From NCBI GenBank assembly GCA_020854055.1, contig JADZGD010000150.1:1-52763 (forward strand): a stretch of 52,763 nucleotides of DNA. The letters run 5' to 3'. Shown one piece after another: positions 43,600-52,229 of the stretch. The notes beneath the pieces were generated by a model. That model made no database searches, was not told where the DNA came from, and saw only the letters and a list, made by a program, of their open reading frames with translations. A program made the position numbers and the translations under genes. Source of the DNA: Bryobacterales bacterium (lineage in GTDB: Bacteria; Acidobacteriota; Terriglobia; Bryobacterales; Bryobacteraceae). How positions within the stretch are numbered: the stretch's first letter is position 1; each line of letters starts with the position of its first letter.

Positions 43600-44865
43600 A
43601 TGCGTCTTCGAGTCAATCCTCGATTTATCCGCTACGCCGCCACGTTGGTCCTGCTGGCTGGCTGTGCCGCGGCGCAAACGCCGTTTTATCTCAAAGCGGG
43701 GGATACCGTCGTCTTCTACGGCGACAGTATCACCGACCAGCGCCTCTATACGACTTTTGCCGAGACGTTTGTCGTTACTCGATTTCCGGCAATGCCCGTC
43801 CGTTTTGTTCATTCGGGCTGGGGTGGAGACAGAGTCTCGGGTGGAGCCGGAGGCCCCATCGACGTTCGCTTGAAGCGGGACGTCTACGCCTATCATCCCT
43901 CCGTAATCACCATCATGCTTGGCATGAACGACGGCCGTTACCGTCCTTTTGAAGAAGGCATCTTTCGCGAGTACGCCACCGGTTACGAACACATCATCCA
44001 TAGCTTACGGTCGGAGTTGCCCGGCATCCGCATCACCGCCATCCGCCCTTCGCCGTATGACGATGTCACCCAGGCGCCTGGCTTTGAAGGAGGCTACAAC
44101 GCGGTACTGGTCCGCTTCGGCGACTACCTGAAGGAGCTGGCAGGCAAAGAGAATCTGACACTAGCCGACCTCAACGCTCCCATCGTCGCCGCGCTCCAAC
44201 GGGCCAAGGCCGCCGACGCGCAACTTGCCAAGCGAATTCTGCCCGACCGGGTGCACCCTGGACCCGGCGGCCATCTGCTCATGGCCGGCGAGCTGTTAAA
44301 GGCATGGGGAGCCCCGGCGATCGTCACCGCCGTCGATATCGACACCGAGCACCGGATCGTGGAACGTGCCGTCAACACCGAGGTCAGCAATCTCACGCCC
44401 GGCATCATCTGGAAGTGGACACAATTCGATCGCGCGCTCCCGATGCCGGTTGATATGAAGGATAAAGTGATGGCGCTGGCCGTTGGCTCCTCGGACTTCG
44501 TCCAGAAGCTGAACCAGGAAACTTTGCGCGTTAGCGGGCTGGCCGCCGGCCGGTATGCGCTGACCATTGATCAGGAACCGGCCGGCACGTTTACCAATGA
44601 CCAACTGGCCAATGGCATCAACCTGGCGGTTCTCCCGACACCCATGTTGCGGCAGGCGTTCCAGGTGCATCGACTGACACTGCAGCACAACAACATTCAC
44701 GATGCCCGCTGGCGCCGGGTGGATGTGCCACTCGAAGAGTTGGCCTTGACGTCGGTTTCGCCGGCATTGGCGTCGCTCGATCTGCTTGAAGCCGAACTGG
44801 TAGGCCGGCAGCGAGCCGCCGCCACTCCCCGGCCGCACTATTACGAATTGGCGCCGGTCAACTGA
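43600..44865 (+). CDS. Exported SGNH/GDSL hydrolase
   Basis: 421 residues. A signal peptide (RYAATLVLLAGCAAAQ) precedes the SGNH fold: nucleophile Ser43 in YGDSITDQ, Gly in SGWGGDRVSG, Asn in LGMNDGRY, and D216/H219 in DRVHPGPGGH. A ~190-residue C-terminal beta domain follows. Such enzymes are carbohydrate or acyl esterases. It overlaps the convergent cyclase gene by 25 bp. GGAGG lies 14 nt before the ATG, a little far. Confidence 0.88.
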   Translation: MRLRVNPRFIRYAATLVLLAGCAAAQTPFYLKAGDTVVFYGDSITDQRLYTTFAETFVVTRFPAMPVRFVHSGWGGDRVSGGAGGPIDVRLKRDVYAYHPSVITIMLGMNDGRYRPFEEGIFREYATGYEHIIHSLRSELPGIRITAIRPSPYDDVTQAPGFEGGYNAVLVRFGDYLKELAGKENLTLADLNAPIVAALQRAKAADAQLAKRILPDRVHPGPGGHLLMAGELLKAWGAPAIVTAVDIDTEHRIVERAVNTEVSNLTPGIIWKWTQFDRALPMPVDMKDKVMALAVGSSDFVQKLNQETLRVSGLAAGRYALTIDQEPAGTFTNDQLANGINLAVLPTPMLRQAFQVHRLTLQHNNIHDARWRRVDVPLEELALTSVSPALASLDLLEAELVGRQRAAATPRPHYYELAPVN

Positions 44866-45416
44866 ACCTGCTCGGACGGAGTCATCTCGCGCAACAGCGC
44901 GCGTGCCGGGGCCCCTTCGGCCCCGGCCAGCTTCAGCGGCAGACAGAGAAAGTAGTACCTTCCCGAGGTAATTCCCGTCAGGTCCAGTCCTTCCACAATC
45001 CAGATGCCGGCCGCCAGCAACGTCCGGTGCACTTCGACCGAGCCTATGCTCATCGAGGCGATGCCAACCATCTTGGGATTGTGTTTGACGATCTCTTCGG
45101 CCGTCTCCAGCGTGAGCTCGCCGCATTTGAACAGCAGGCTCTTGGCGCCCTCCGCGCCGGTCAGTTCGGTCCCGTCAAGTACCACCGCCGGTCCCATCAG
45201 GCCGTCGAGAGGAATCTGGTCCACTGATCCGGCATCCTCGAACACATGGAGAGGGGCATCCACGTGAGTGCCGGTGTGGGCGCACATTGCCAGTGCGGTC
45301 ACGTTGTACTCATCTCCGTTTGCGATGGACGAGACCGGTTCCACACGCACTTCCGGATCACCTGGCCAATGTGTCATGCCGTTCTCGATCGGAGTCGAAA
45401 TATCAATCCAGTTCAT
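44841..45416 (-). CDS. Cyclase-family metal-dependent hydrolase (kynurenine formamidase type)
   Basis: 191 residues from ATG 45416, preceded by GGGGAG. The metal motif HTGTHVDAPLHVF is intact, and DISTPIENGMTHWPGDPEVRV opens it. Family members open lactam or formamide rings, as in kynurenine formamidase and isatin hydrolase; there are no tryptophan genes near. It is divergent from the S9 peptidase over 64 bp. Confidence 0.9.
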   Translation of the reverse strand: MNWIDISTPIENGMTHWPGDPEVRVEPVSSIANGDEYNVTALAMCAHTGTHVDAPLHVFEDAGSVDQIPLDGLMGPAVVLDGTELTGAEGAKSLLFKCGELTLETAEEIVKHNPKMVGIASMSIGSVEVHRTLLAAGIWIVEGLDLTGITSGRYYFLCLPLKLAGAEGAPARALLREMTPSEQVQLTGANS

Positions 45417-45480
45417 CGCACTCCCCATTGTTCCATAGCTTGGATTTCGGGCCGCGGCCGGTTCGTTAAGATAGAGACCT

Positions 45481-47547
45481 ATGCGTCTGTTTTTCGTACT
45501 GGCCGCCTGCGCGCTCTCTCTCGGTGCGCAAAGGCATCCGATTACCCATGAGGATGTCTGGTTGATGAAGCGCGTTGGCGCGCCCGTCGTCAGTCCCAAC
45601 GGCAAGTGGGCGGTCACGCTGGTGACCGAGCCATCTTACGACTCCGCCAAAACGGTCAGCGATCTGTGGATCGTTCCCGTTGACGGTAGCGCACCCGCCC
45701 GGCGGCTCACCAGTACCAGGAGCGCCGAAACCGGCGCGGCGTTTTCTCCCGATTCGAACCGCATTGCTTTCAGCGCCGAGCGGGAGGGTGACACCGCTCC
45801 GCAAATCTATGTGCTCCCGCTCGACGGCGGCGAGGCGCAGCGCGTTACCGGGTTGTCCACCGGCGCCTCCGACCCCCGATGGCGGCCCGATGGTAAGGCC
45901 ATCCTATTCCAGAGCAACGTCTATCCCGGCGCGCGCAATGATGAGGAGAACCGGAAAGCGGCCGAAGAGCGTAAAGCCCGCAAGTATAATACCCACGCCT
46001 TTGAAGGCTTCCCATTCCGCTACTGGGACCACTGGTTGGACGACCGCCAACCACACGTCTTCATCCAGCCTTTGGACGAGGGCGCCAAAGCTCGTGATCT
46101 GCTCGCCGGCGCCAAACTGGCCCAGTCGCCCGGCTTCGGTGGCGCCTCGGGTCTGGCTGGTGAGAATCTCGAGGCGGTCTGGAGTCCGGACGGAGCCTGG
46201 GTGCTGTTCACCGCAACCACCGATCGCAACCGCGGCGCCTACGCCGCCACCAGCACTCAGATTTTTCGCGTCCCGGCGGCTGGTGGTGAGCCTGTTGCCG
46301 TTACCCATGGCCCGGATAGCTACTCGCGCGCCATCTTCAGGCCCGATGGGAAGGTGCTCTATGCGTCCCACAGCGTGGATGAGGCGAAGGCCCTCTACAG
46401 CCTCACCCGCCTGGTGACGCTGGCCTGGCCGAATCCGGCGGAGCCGAAGTTTCTCACTCCCGGTTGGGACCGTTCGGTTTCCAGCATCGCCTGTTCCTGG
46501 GACAGCCGCCACCTTTACGTCACCGTTGAGGAGGCTGGTCACGATAAGATCTTCATTCTGCCTGCCGACGGAGGCACGCCCGAGAAATTCGAAGAGGAGA
46601 CCGAAGGTGGGTTTTCCGGTCTTGCCGCCCCGCAAGCCGCCTCCGGTCTTGTCGTCCTCTGGGGTTCCATGACTCACCCCGAGGACGTTTTTGCCATCGA
46701 CGTCAACAAGCGAACCCGGCACGCGCTGACTCGTTTCAACGAGGACCGCATTGCCCGAATCGACTGGCAGCCAATGCGTGAGTTCTGGTTCACTGCGAGT
46801 AACGGCAAACGAATCCAGAGCCTGATTGTCTACCCTCCAGGTTTTGATCCTGCCAAAAAGTATCCACTGGTTCTGTTTCCGCACGGCGGCCCGCACAATA
46901 TGACGAAAGACCAGTTTTTTGTGCGTTGGAATTATCACCTGCTGGCAAGCCCCGGATACATCCTCCTGCTCACCAACTACACGGGCTCGACGGGTTATGG
47001 AGAGGATTTCGCCGCCGCCATTCACAAGGATATTCTGCGCACACCGGCGAAAGAGATTGAGGAGGCGGCTGACGCGGCGATCAAGGCCTTTCCCTGCATC
47101 GACGCCACGCGCCAGGCCGCCATCGGCGCTAGTTATGGGGGCTATCTGATGGCCTGGTTTGAAGGCAACACGAAACGGTTCAAGTGCCTGGTAAACCATG
47201 CCGGGTTAACCGACAACACATCGTTCTGGGGGGCTACCGACGGCGCTTACTATTGGGAGCGGCGCAACGGAGGGCCGGTGTGGGAACAAAAAGGTTCCTG
47301 GGTGGATCAGAGTCCGGCTACCTACGCCGCCAACTTCGCGACTCCGATGCTGATCACTCACGGTGAGCATGATTTCCGCGTTCCAATCAACCAGGCGTTT
47401 GAGATGTACAAACTACTTCAACGCCGTCAGGTGCCAAGCCGCCTGGTAATATTTCCAGACGCCAGCCATTTTGTGCTGAAAGGAGAAGACGCGCGCCAAC
47501 ACATGAAAGAAGTCACCGGCTGGCTGATGCGGTATCTGGGGAAGTGA
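45481..47547 (+). CDS. S9 family prolyl oligopeptidase-like peptidase
   Basis: 688 residues. Signal peptide (1-16), seven-bladed WD-like propeller (about 25-420), then an alpha/beta hydrolase domain. The triad is Ser551 (GASYGGY), Asp631 (GEHDFRVP) and His663 (DASHFVLKG). It cleaves short peptides in the periplasm. Its TGA at 47545-47547 touches the CCA end of the convergent tRNA-Arg gene. Confidence 0.92.
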   Translation: MRLFFVLAACALSLGAQRHPITHEDVWLMKRVGAPVVSPNGKWAVTLVTEPSYDSAKTVSDLWIVPVDGSAPARRLTSTRSAETGAAFSPDSNRIAFSAEREGDTAPQIYVLPLDGGEAQRVTGLSTGASDPRWRPDGKAILFQSNVYPGARNDEENRKAAEERKARKYNTHAFEGFPFRYWDHWLDDRQPHVFIQPLDEGAKARDLLAGAKLAQSPGFGGASGLAGENLEAVWSPDGAWVLFTATTDRNRGAYAATSTQIFRVPAAGGEPVAVTHGPDSYSRAIFRPDGKVLYASHSVDEAKALYSLTRLVTLAWPNPAEPKFLTPGWDRSVSSIACSWDSRHLYVTVEEAGHDKIFILPADGGTPEKFEEETEGGFSGLAAPQAASGLVVLWGSMTHPEDVFAIDVNKRTRHALTRFNEDRIARIDWQPMREFWFTASNGKRIQSLIVYPPGFDPAKKYPLVLFPHGGPHNMTKDQFFVRWNYHLLASPGYILLLTNYTGSTGYGEDFAAAIHKDILRTPAKEIEEAADAAIKAFPCIDATRQAAIGASYGGYLMAWFEGNTKRFKCLVNHAGLTDNTSFWGATDGAYYWERRNGGPVWEQKGSWVDQSPATYAANFATPMLITHGEHDFRVPINQAFEMYKLLQRRQVPSRLVIFPDASHFVLKGEDARQHMKEVTGWLMRYLGK

Positions 47548-47624
47548 TGGTGCGCCCGGAGTGATTCGAACACCCGACCTTCTGGTTCGTAGCCAGACGC
47601 TCTATCCAACTGAGCTACGGGCGC
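47548..47624 (-). tRNA. tRNA-Arg (ACG anticodon)
   Basis: Full cloverleaf on the minus strand: acceptor GCGCCCG/CGGGCGC, D-arm GCTCAGTTGGATAGAGC, anticodon loop CTACGAA with ACG, T-arm GGTGTTCGAATCACTCC region, discriminator A. CCA (47548-47550) is encoded. Confidence 0.97.
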
Positions 47625-47733
47625 ACTGAATTTACTCTAGCGGCTGGGGATCGGCACTGTCAAGACTCGTTGCGGTGTTCAACATGAAAGTGCGGGTTCA
47701 GTGGATTCTTTTTTGGCTTCCAAGCCGAGCGGG

Positions 47734-47848
47734 TACAATACGCCCGGTGGTGGAGGTTGCGTATACCCAATCCCTCGCCGGAACGGGAGAGGCGCCGCGC
47801 CGGTCTTTTGGCGCAGATTTCCAACTAACCGCAATGCTGTTCAGGTAA
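47734..47848 (+). other. Possible leaderless 33-codon ORF with promoter
   Basis: TACAAT (47734-47739) lies 7 nt before GTG 47747, starting an open frame of 33 residues ending at TAA 47846-47848. The product (VVEVAYTQSLAGTGEAP... ) matches nothing I know. Could be a decayed gene start. Listed to describe the otherwise empty 47625-47980 stretch. Confidence 0.2.
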
Positions 47849-47981
47849 CAACATTTCCACACTATTCTGCTTTGGGCAGGAGGCCCTCGGAACGGCCCGT
47901 ACGGCTTTGTGGCGGTGCTGGAGAACGGCGCCCACGTGCCGCGGGCGGCGCGGATGCTGGCGGAAGGGCGCCCAATCGGGA

Positions 47982-48380
47982 GCCGATCTGCTGGGTCGAG
48001 TCCGCCAGAACGTGCGCCTGGATGTGGACCGGTGACTGCCGGACGCCTCGAATCTCAGTCGCATTGACGCCTCGACCTCCGGCCGCCGGCGCCAGCACAA
48101 CGGAATCGTTGTCCGCGCGATCGACTAGGCTGCACAACGTGCCGGGCTCCGAGCCGCTCTACCGCCTGATCACGACGATCCTCGATCCGCTCCAAGCTCC
48201 GGCCAAGCGACTGGCGGCGCTCTACCACGAGCGTTGGAAATCAAGAACTCGTTGGACGAACTGATGACGCATCCACGCGGTGCCTGGATCGTGCTGCGGA
48301 GCAGGACGCCCGTGTTGAGTTCTGGTGGGTCCGTACAATCGAGGGATGCGGTCCGCAGAACTCTTGTTCTACGTCGCATG
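47982..48380 (+). pseudogene. Degenerate IS4-like transposase remnant
   Basis: Transposase C-terminal segments can be read in changing frames: ADLLGRVRQNVRLDVDR, a TGA (48033-48035), LPDASNLSRIDAS, another TAG (48126-48128), a frameshift to VPGSEPLYRLITTILDP and ALYHERW, and another shift to EIKNSLDELMTHPRGAWIVL. These are the familiar YRLxTTxLD and YHERWEIE...DELKTH blocks of IS4-family DDE transposases. Two stops and two frameshifts make it dead. Neither ends nor target duplications are visible. Confidence 0.65.
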
Positions 48381-48490
48381 ACGGTTCGTTCATTGTCATT
48401 AATCTGCTAACGGCATATAAAGGAACTGGTGCGCGCTTTCGGTAGCTGGCATCGCTTCGATGAGGTACTGTTACTAACACTAAGGCACTT

Positions 48491-48931
48491 ATGACAACCG
48501 CACCCAGCTTCGAACCGCTCAGCAAAGCAGCCATCCACGCCCATCGCGTGCTGCGAATCGGGTTTGCTATCGTTCCAATCGTGGCCGGTATTGATCAATT
48601 CACCGACAAACTGGCGGATTGGGATATGTACCTGGCTCCAATCGTGACACGCATCTTACCGTTGCCTGCGCATACGTTCATGATGATTGCCGGCGTGGCG
48701 GAAATCATCGCGGGACTGCTTGTGGTGTTCGCTCCACGCATCGGCGGGTGGGTCGTGGCGATCTGGCTTTGGGCGATTATTATTAACCTTTTTGCGGCGG
48801 CGGGCTTTTATGATAACGCGCTGCGAGACTTCGGCCTCTCCATGGGCGCCGTCGCTTTGGCGTTGTTGAGCAGTGGGATCGCCAGGCAGCAAGGTTTAGC
48901 GCAGGCGTCAAAGCCCGACACCACATTATGA
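48491..48931 (+). CDS. DoxX-like membrane protein
   Basis: 146 residues with four membrane helices: RIGFAIVPIVAGIDQFTDKL, PAHTFMMIAGVAEIIAGLLV, IGGWVVAIWLWAIIINLF and a last helix in the C-terminal third. This is the layout of the DoxX/DUF417-like family, found in thiosulfate oxidation and redox settings, mostly of unknown role. Codon use is more AT-rich than the core genes. It lies between two transposase scraps and may be a passenger. Confidence 0.65.
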   Translation: MTTAPSFEPLSKAAIHAHRVLRIGFAIVPIVAGIDQFTDKLADWDMYLAPIVTRILPLPAHTFMMIAGVAEIIAGLLVVFAPRIGGWVVAIWLWAIIINLFAAAGFYDNALRDFGLSMGAVALALLSSGIARQQGLAQASKPDTTL

Positions 48932-48967
48932 TCGGTAAGAGACCACTAAGAGCCAACCGGGCAGAAA

Positions 48968-49150
48968 CTAGCGGAGGCTCTCAGTGCAGAGACGCTCAAT
49001 GTTACTCCGCTTAACATCCTGACTTGACTGGATGCCGAACAGCATCCGGGGCACGAACCGGCCGAGTCGCTTCGACAAGCCCGCACACAGTTCTGGGGAG
49101 GACTTCGCCAACCGGGCTTCGAGCCGGGGCCGAATTTTTCGATCGTGCAC
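48968..49150 (-). pseudogene. Probable transposase N-terminal fragment
   Basis: Sixty residues from GTG 49150 with AAGGAG upstream. RFVPRMLFGIQSSQDVKRSN resembles the GIQASxDVKLSNIAR opening of a DDE transposase group as I remember it. It is cut by a stop after CTESLR. The rest of 48932-49407 shows nothing convincing. Assignment is tentative. Confidence 0.3.
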
Positions 49151-49407
49151 GGTGGGGGCAGCTCCTTAGCGGTGTGGATTTTCCGGCAAAAAACCCCCTC
49201 CAACACGGATTTCATGCTTACCCACTTCTGAATCCTGGCAAACTGCTGGGAAGTCAAAGCTTGGACCATCCGCATATCAGATTCCGGGGAAACGCCTGGG
49301 ATGAGAGCCGCGACGACCAAACAAGCCTGATCGCAACCGCGCCTTATTGTGGGTGGTCGATGCACGAGCCTCGCGGTCCAAGCCCCTATGCTAGAATGAG
49401 TTGTCAT

Positions 49408-49485
49408 CGGGCCGTGGCGCAGCCTGGCTAGCGCGCTTGCTTGGGGTGCAAGAGGTCCCGGGTTCAAATCCCGGCGGCCCGACCA
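49408..49485 (+). tRNA. tRNA-Pro (GGG anticodon)
   Basis: Complete cloverleaf: acceptor CGGGCCG/CGGCCCG, anticodon loop TTGGGGT with GGG, T-loop GGTTCAAATCC, discriminator A and encoded CCA (49483-49485). The 3' end of such genes is a common integration site, and mobile-type genes follow. Confidence 0.97.
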
Positions 49486-49566
49486 AAGCACTCATACACT
49501 TACAGGCCGTCGACCCCAAACGGCCTCATCAACTGGGTCCAAACTGGGTCCAAATCCAAACTCATT

Positions 49567-49810
49567 CGCCACGGTAGCCGTGGTATCCATGGGACTCGTG
49601 TTGATCTGTACTCCGTATCGCGAGACGGAGACGACATTGATTTTTCCCTATACATGCAAATCGGCCATCGCCCCCATGGCTCCCGTCGCCCGCCACGATC
49701 AACTGGTAGGCATGGTATCGGTGGGTCGCGTTCTGAGTGATAGATCCGTTTCGCGAGACGACGACAAACGAGTTCGCAACGCACCCATGAGTCCCATCGC
49801 TCCCATTGCC
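49567..49810. repeat. Imperfect tandem duplication, about 125 bp per unit
   Basis: Unit A (49567-49690) and unit B (49691-49810) share CGCCACG at their heads, TCGCGAGACG in the middle (49618-49627; 49751-49760) and CCCATG-C/A-GTCCC-like ends, with looser matches between. Weak reading frames on both strands show the same duplication. I cannot tell whether it is coding. Confidence 0.5.
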
Positions 49811-49844
49811 TTGAAACAGCATGGGAGCGATTTGTTTTTTTCTT
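49796..49844 (+). terminator. Strong intrinsic terminator
   Basis: TCGCTCCCAT (49797-49806) pairs perfectly with ATGGGAGCGA (49821-49830), plus an outer A-T pair, over a 14-nt loop, and is followed by TTTGTTTTTTTC (49831-49842). Clear Rho-independent signal on the plus strand, 311 bp after the tRNA-Pro gene. Confidence 0.8.
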
Positions 49845-50002
49845 GACGCTCCTACCACGCCATGCTAGAGATTGAGTAGAACGCTTCCCACAGCGTTCTT
49901 CCAGAGGCACGCGGGCCTCTCGCAAATACCGCACTCCCACCACCGAGCGACGGGACTCTCGTAAAACGCCTTCCCTTCCTTGCCGTACCCGAAGTGTGCC
50001 TG

Positions 50003-50338
50003 ATGAAGCACGCCGACCAAATTCCTTACTACGCTCCCGACGGAACATCACTTGGCTTTCGTTCGCTCGCGGCCGCAAAGCGTCTTATCGCCGGCGGTTT
50101 CGTCAAGCCGTCTTATGGGCGCAAGGGCCATCTGAAGGCGATCTGGCTACGTCGGGAGGACGGCAGCAATCCGGTGGAGACGCACGCGCCCACCGGCACT
50201 AAGTACAGCTTCATCGAAAACCTGGACCATGGCCGATGCTGGAAGCTTCGGCGCCTGGATCGCAAGGACGAGGACGGTGTTGACTTCACGACGCGCGACG
50301 TCTTCGTCCAGGTCCTGGCGGATTGTCTGGTCGCATGA
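50003..50338 (+). CDS. Hypothetical protein of mobile region
   Basis: 111 residues from ATG 50003 (a GTG at 49994 is in frame). Soluble, with HADQIPYYAPDGTSLGFRSLA near the start and a basic middle (SYGRKGHLKAIWLRRE); no recognised domain. The next small ORF overlaps by ATGA, suggesting a coupled pair. Reads like the small proteins of phage or plasmid modules. Confidence 0.6.
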   Translation: MKHADQIPYYAPDGTSLGFRSLAAAKRLIAGGFVKPSYGRKGHLKAIWLRREDGSNPVETHAPTGTKYSFIENLDHGRCWKLRRLDRKDEDGVDFTTRDVFVQVLADCLVA

Positions 50339-50487
50339 AACGTCCACGGCGCAGAATCGGCGGTCGATTCGTGGCCTGGGTTCGCGGCGCGTTCGCTCGT
50401 CCCGTCGAGCGGCGGCCTATTGTGAAGCCCATAGGTACTTCCAGCGCCTCGGCGGCGGCGGGTAGAACGATTGCACAATTTCGCTAG
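50335..50487 (+). CDS. Small basic protein, 50 residues
   Basis: The ATG at 50335 overlaps the previous stop (ATGA). The product is strongly basic (MKRPRRRIGGRFVAWVRG at the start) and ends in TAG at 50485-50487. No homologue recognised. Translational coupling is the main argument for it. Confidence 0.4.
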   Translation: MKRPRRRIGGRFVAWVRGAFARPVERRPIVKPIGTSSASAAAGRTIAQFR

Positions 50488-50598
50488 CTTCAGCCGAAAA
50501 AACAGGTGGTCGGTGGTCACCCTGGAGCGCCCCGTGGCGCCGCCCGCCACGGTGGCGGCACAGGCCAACCCGCCGCGCCCGGGCGCAACGTGCGCCAA

Positions 50599-52188
50599 AT
50601 GTGCGCGACAGGGTGGCCAACGACGGCCCAGGCGAAGAAGTCCGGCGTGAACTCAGTGATCCAAGAACCCGTTTCCATTACACCAGCGCTGGCGCGGCGC
50701 ATTGAAATCTGGCCCGTCGGCCGCTTGGTGCCGTACGCGCGGAACGCGCGGACCCATTCGGACGGACAGGTGGCGCAGATCGCCGCGAGCATTGCGGAGT
50801 TCGGCTTCAACGCGCCGATCCTGGTAGATAGCAACGCCGGGATTGTCGCTGGCCATGGTCGTTTGCTGGCCGCGCGCAAGTTGGGTCTGCCGGAAGTTCC
50901 GGTTGTGGTACTGGACCACCTCACCGACACGCAGAGGCGTGCGTACATCATCGCGGACAATAAGCTTTCCGAAAATGCCGGGTGGGATGAGGAGATCCTG
51001 GCCGCGGAACTCGCCGATCTGGAACATGAAGGCCTCGATCTCCGGGTGGTAGGTTTCTCCGACGAGGAGTTGGAGGCGCTGCTCGCCAACGATGCCGATC
51101 ATCCCGCGCCGGAAGACGAAGAACCGATACCGGAACCGCCGAGTGAGCCGATTACTCAGTCTGGCGACGTGTGGTCGATCGGAAAGCATCGGTTGATTTG
51201 CGGCGACTGCCGCGAGTTCGGTGTGATCGAGAAGCTGCTCGATGGGAACCGCGCGAACCTGGTGATCACCTCACCGCCCTACGCCACGCAGCGCGAGTAC
51301 GATCCCACGAGCGGCTTCAAACCAGTGCCTCCGGACGAGTACTGCGACTGGTTTCGTGATGTTGCCGCTAACATACAGGCGATTCTGGCGCCCGATGGCT
51401 CCTACCTCCTGAACATCAAGGCACACGCTGACGAAGGCGAGCGGAATCTGTACGTGATGGATCTCGTGCTTGCGCATAGGCGGCAGTGGGGCTGGCGATT
51501 CGTCGACGAGTTCTGCTGGCGGAAGACCGACAACGGTGTACCTGGTGGTTGGGGTAATCGTTTCAAGAACGCCTGGGAGCCGATCTTCCACTTCTGCCGG
51601 CAACCCGAGATCAAGTTCCGACCGAAGGCGGTTGGCCACGTGTCAGATGATTGCTTCGACTATTCGCCCAACAACCCGAAATCGACTTCTGGCAGCGGAT
51701 TACTGGGCACGGGAGCGCGCGGAAGTGCGGCGGGACGGGCCGGCGCATCGGACGACGAAGGCCGCTTCCGCGGTGTTGCGCGGCCAAGCAACGTCATTGA
51801 AGCCCGGACCGAATCGAACCAGGGATCACACTCGGCACCTTTCCCGCGCGGTCTGATTGAGTTCTTTGTCAGAGCTTTCACCGACGCTGGCGATGTGGTC
51901 GTCGACCCGTTCCTGGGGAGTGGAACATCGATCGCCGCCGCTCAAGTGCTCGGCCGGATCGGCGTGGGATACGAGATCAGTCCGTCCTATTGCGACGTGA
52001 TCCTCGGCCGGATCTCGAACCTGTGCGGCGAAGTTCCGGTTCTGCTTGCCACTGGTCAACAGATCCAGGAAGTGGCGGCTGCACGCGGCGTTTCCCAGGA
52101 TCAGGTCGACAATCCCAGGCTTCGCGATTCACGCCGGATTCAGCATCACGGTCCGGCTCCGTTCTACGGGAGCCGCAAGGCTTCCTGA
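50599..52188 (+). CDS. ParB-domain DNA methyltransferase fusion
   Basis: 529 residues from ATG 50599, or 513 from GTG 50647. An N-terminal ParB/sulfiredoxin-like domain (about 35-140: GRLVPYARNARTHSDGQVAQ, VAGHGRLLAARKLG) is joined to a beta-class DNA methyltransferase: the catalytic TSPPY (224-228) precedes the SAM-binding DPFLGSGT (about 436-443). It modifies N6-adenine or N4-cytosine. This fusion is common in phages and integrative elements, where it protects DNA or marks it. No cognate restriction enzyme is seen. The start is uncertain because neither option has a good ribosome site. Confidence 0.85.
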   Translation: MCATGWPTTAQAKKSGVNSVIQEPVSITPALARRIEIWPVGRLVPYARNARTHSDGQVAQIAASIAEFGFNAPILVDSNAGIVAGHGRLLAARKLGLPEVPVVVLDHLTDTQRRAYIIADNKLSENAGWDEEILAAELADLEHEGLDLRVVGFSDEELEALLANDADHPAPEDEEPIPEPPSEPITQSGDVWSIGKHRLICGDCREFGVIEKLLDGNRANLVITSPPYATQREYDPTSGFKPVPPDEYCDWFRDVAANIQAILAPDGSYLLNIKAHADEGERNLYVMDLVLAHRRQWGWRFVDEFCWRKTDNGVPGGWGNRFKNAWEPIFHFCRQPEIKFRPKAVGHVSDDCFDYSPNNPKSTSGSGLLGTGARGSAAGRAGASDDEGRFRGVARPSNVIEARTESNQGSHSAPFPRGLIEFFVRAFTDAGDVVVDPFLGSGTSIAAAQVLGRIGVGYEISPSYCDVILGRISNLCGEVPVLLATGQQIQEVAAARGVSQDQVDNPRLRDSRRIQHHGPAPFYGSRKAS

Positions 52189-52229
52189 TCAGTAGTTTCA
52201 TTCATTCAACCGCAAAGGAGACAATCAGC

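Noticed and set aside
48946..49491. Minus-strand frame reading WSGRRDLNPGPLAP at its start
   Set aside because: It is the antisense of tRNA-Pro, a well-known false gene.
49567..49810. CRISPR-like array
   Set aside because: Only two diverged units of about 125 bp, no short direct repeats with spacers.
49500..50078. Minus-strand frame near tRNA-Pro that might be an integrase end
   Set aside because: No tyrosine recombinase motifs (R-H-R-Y) could be seen.
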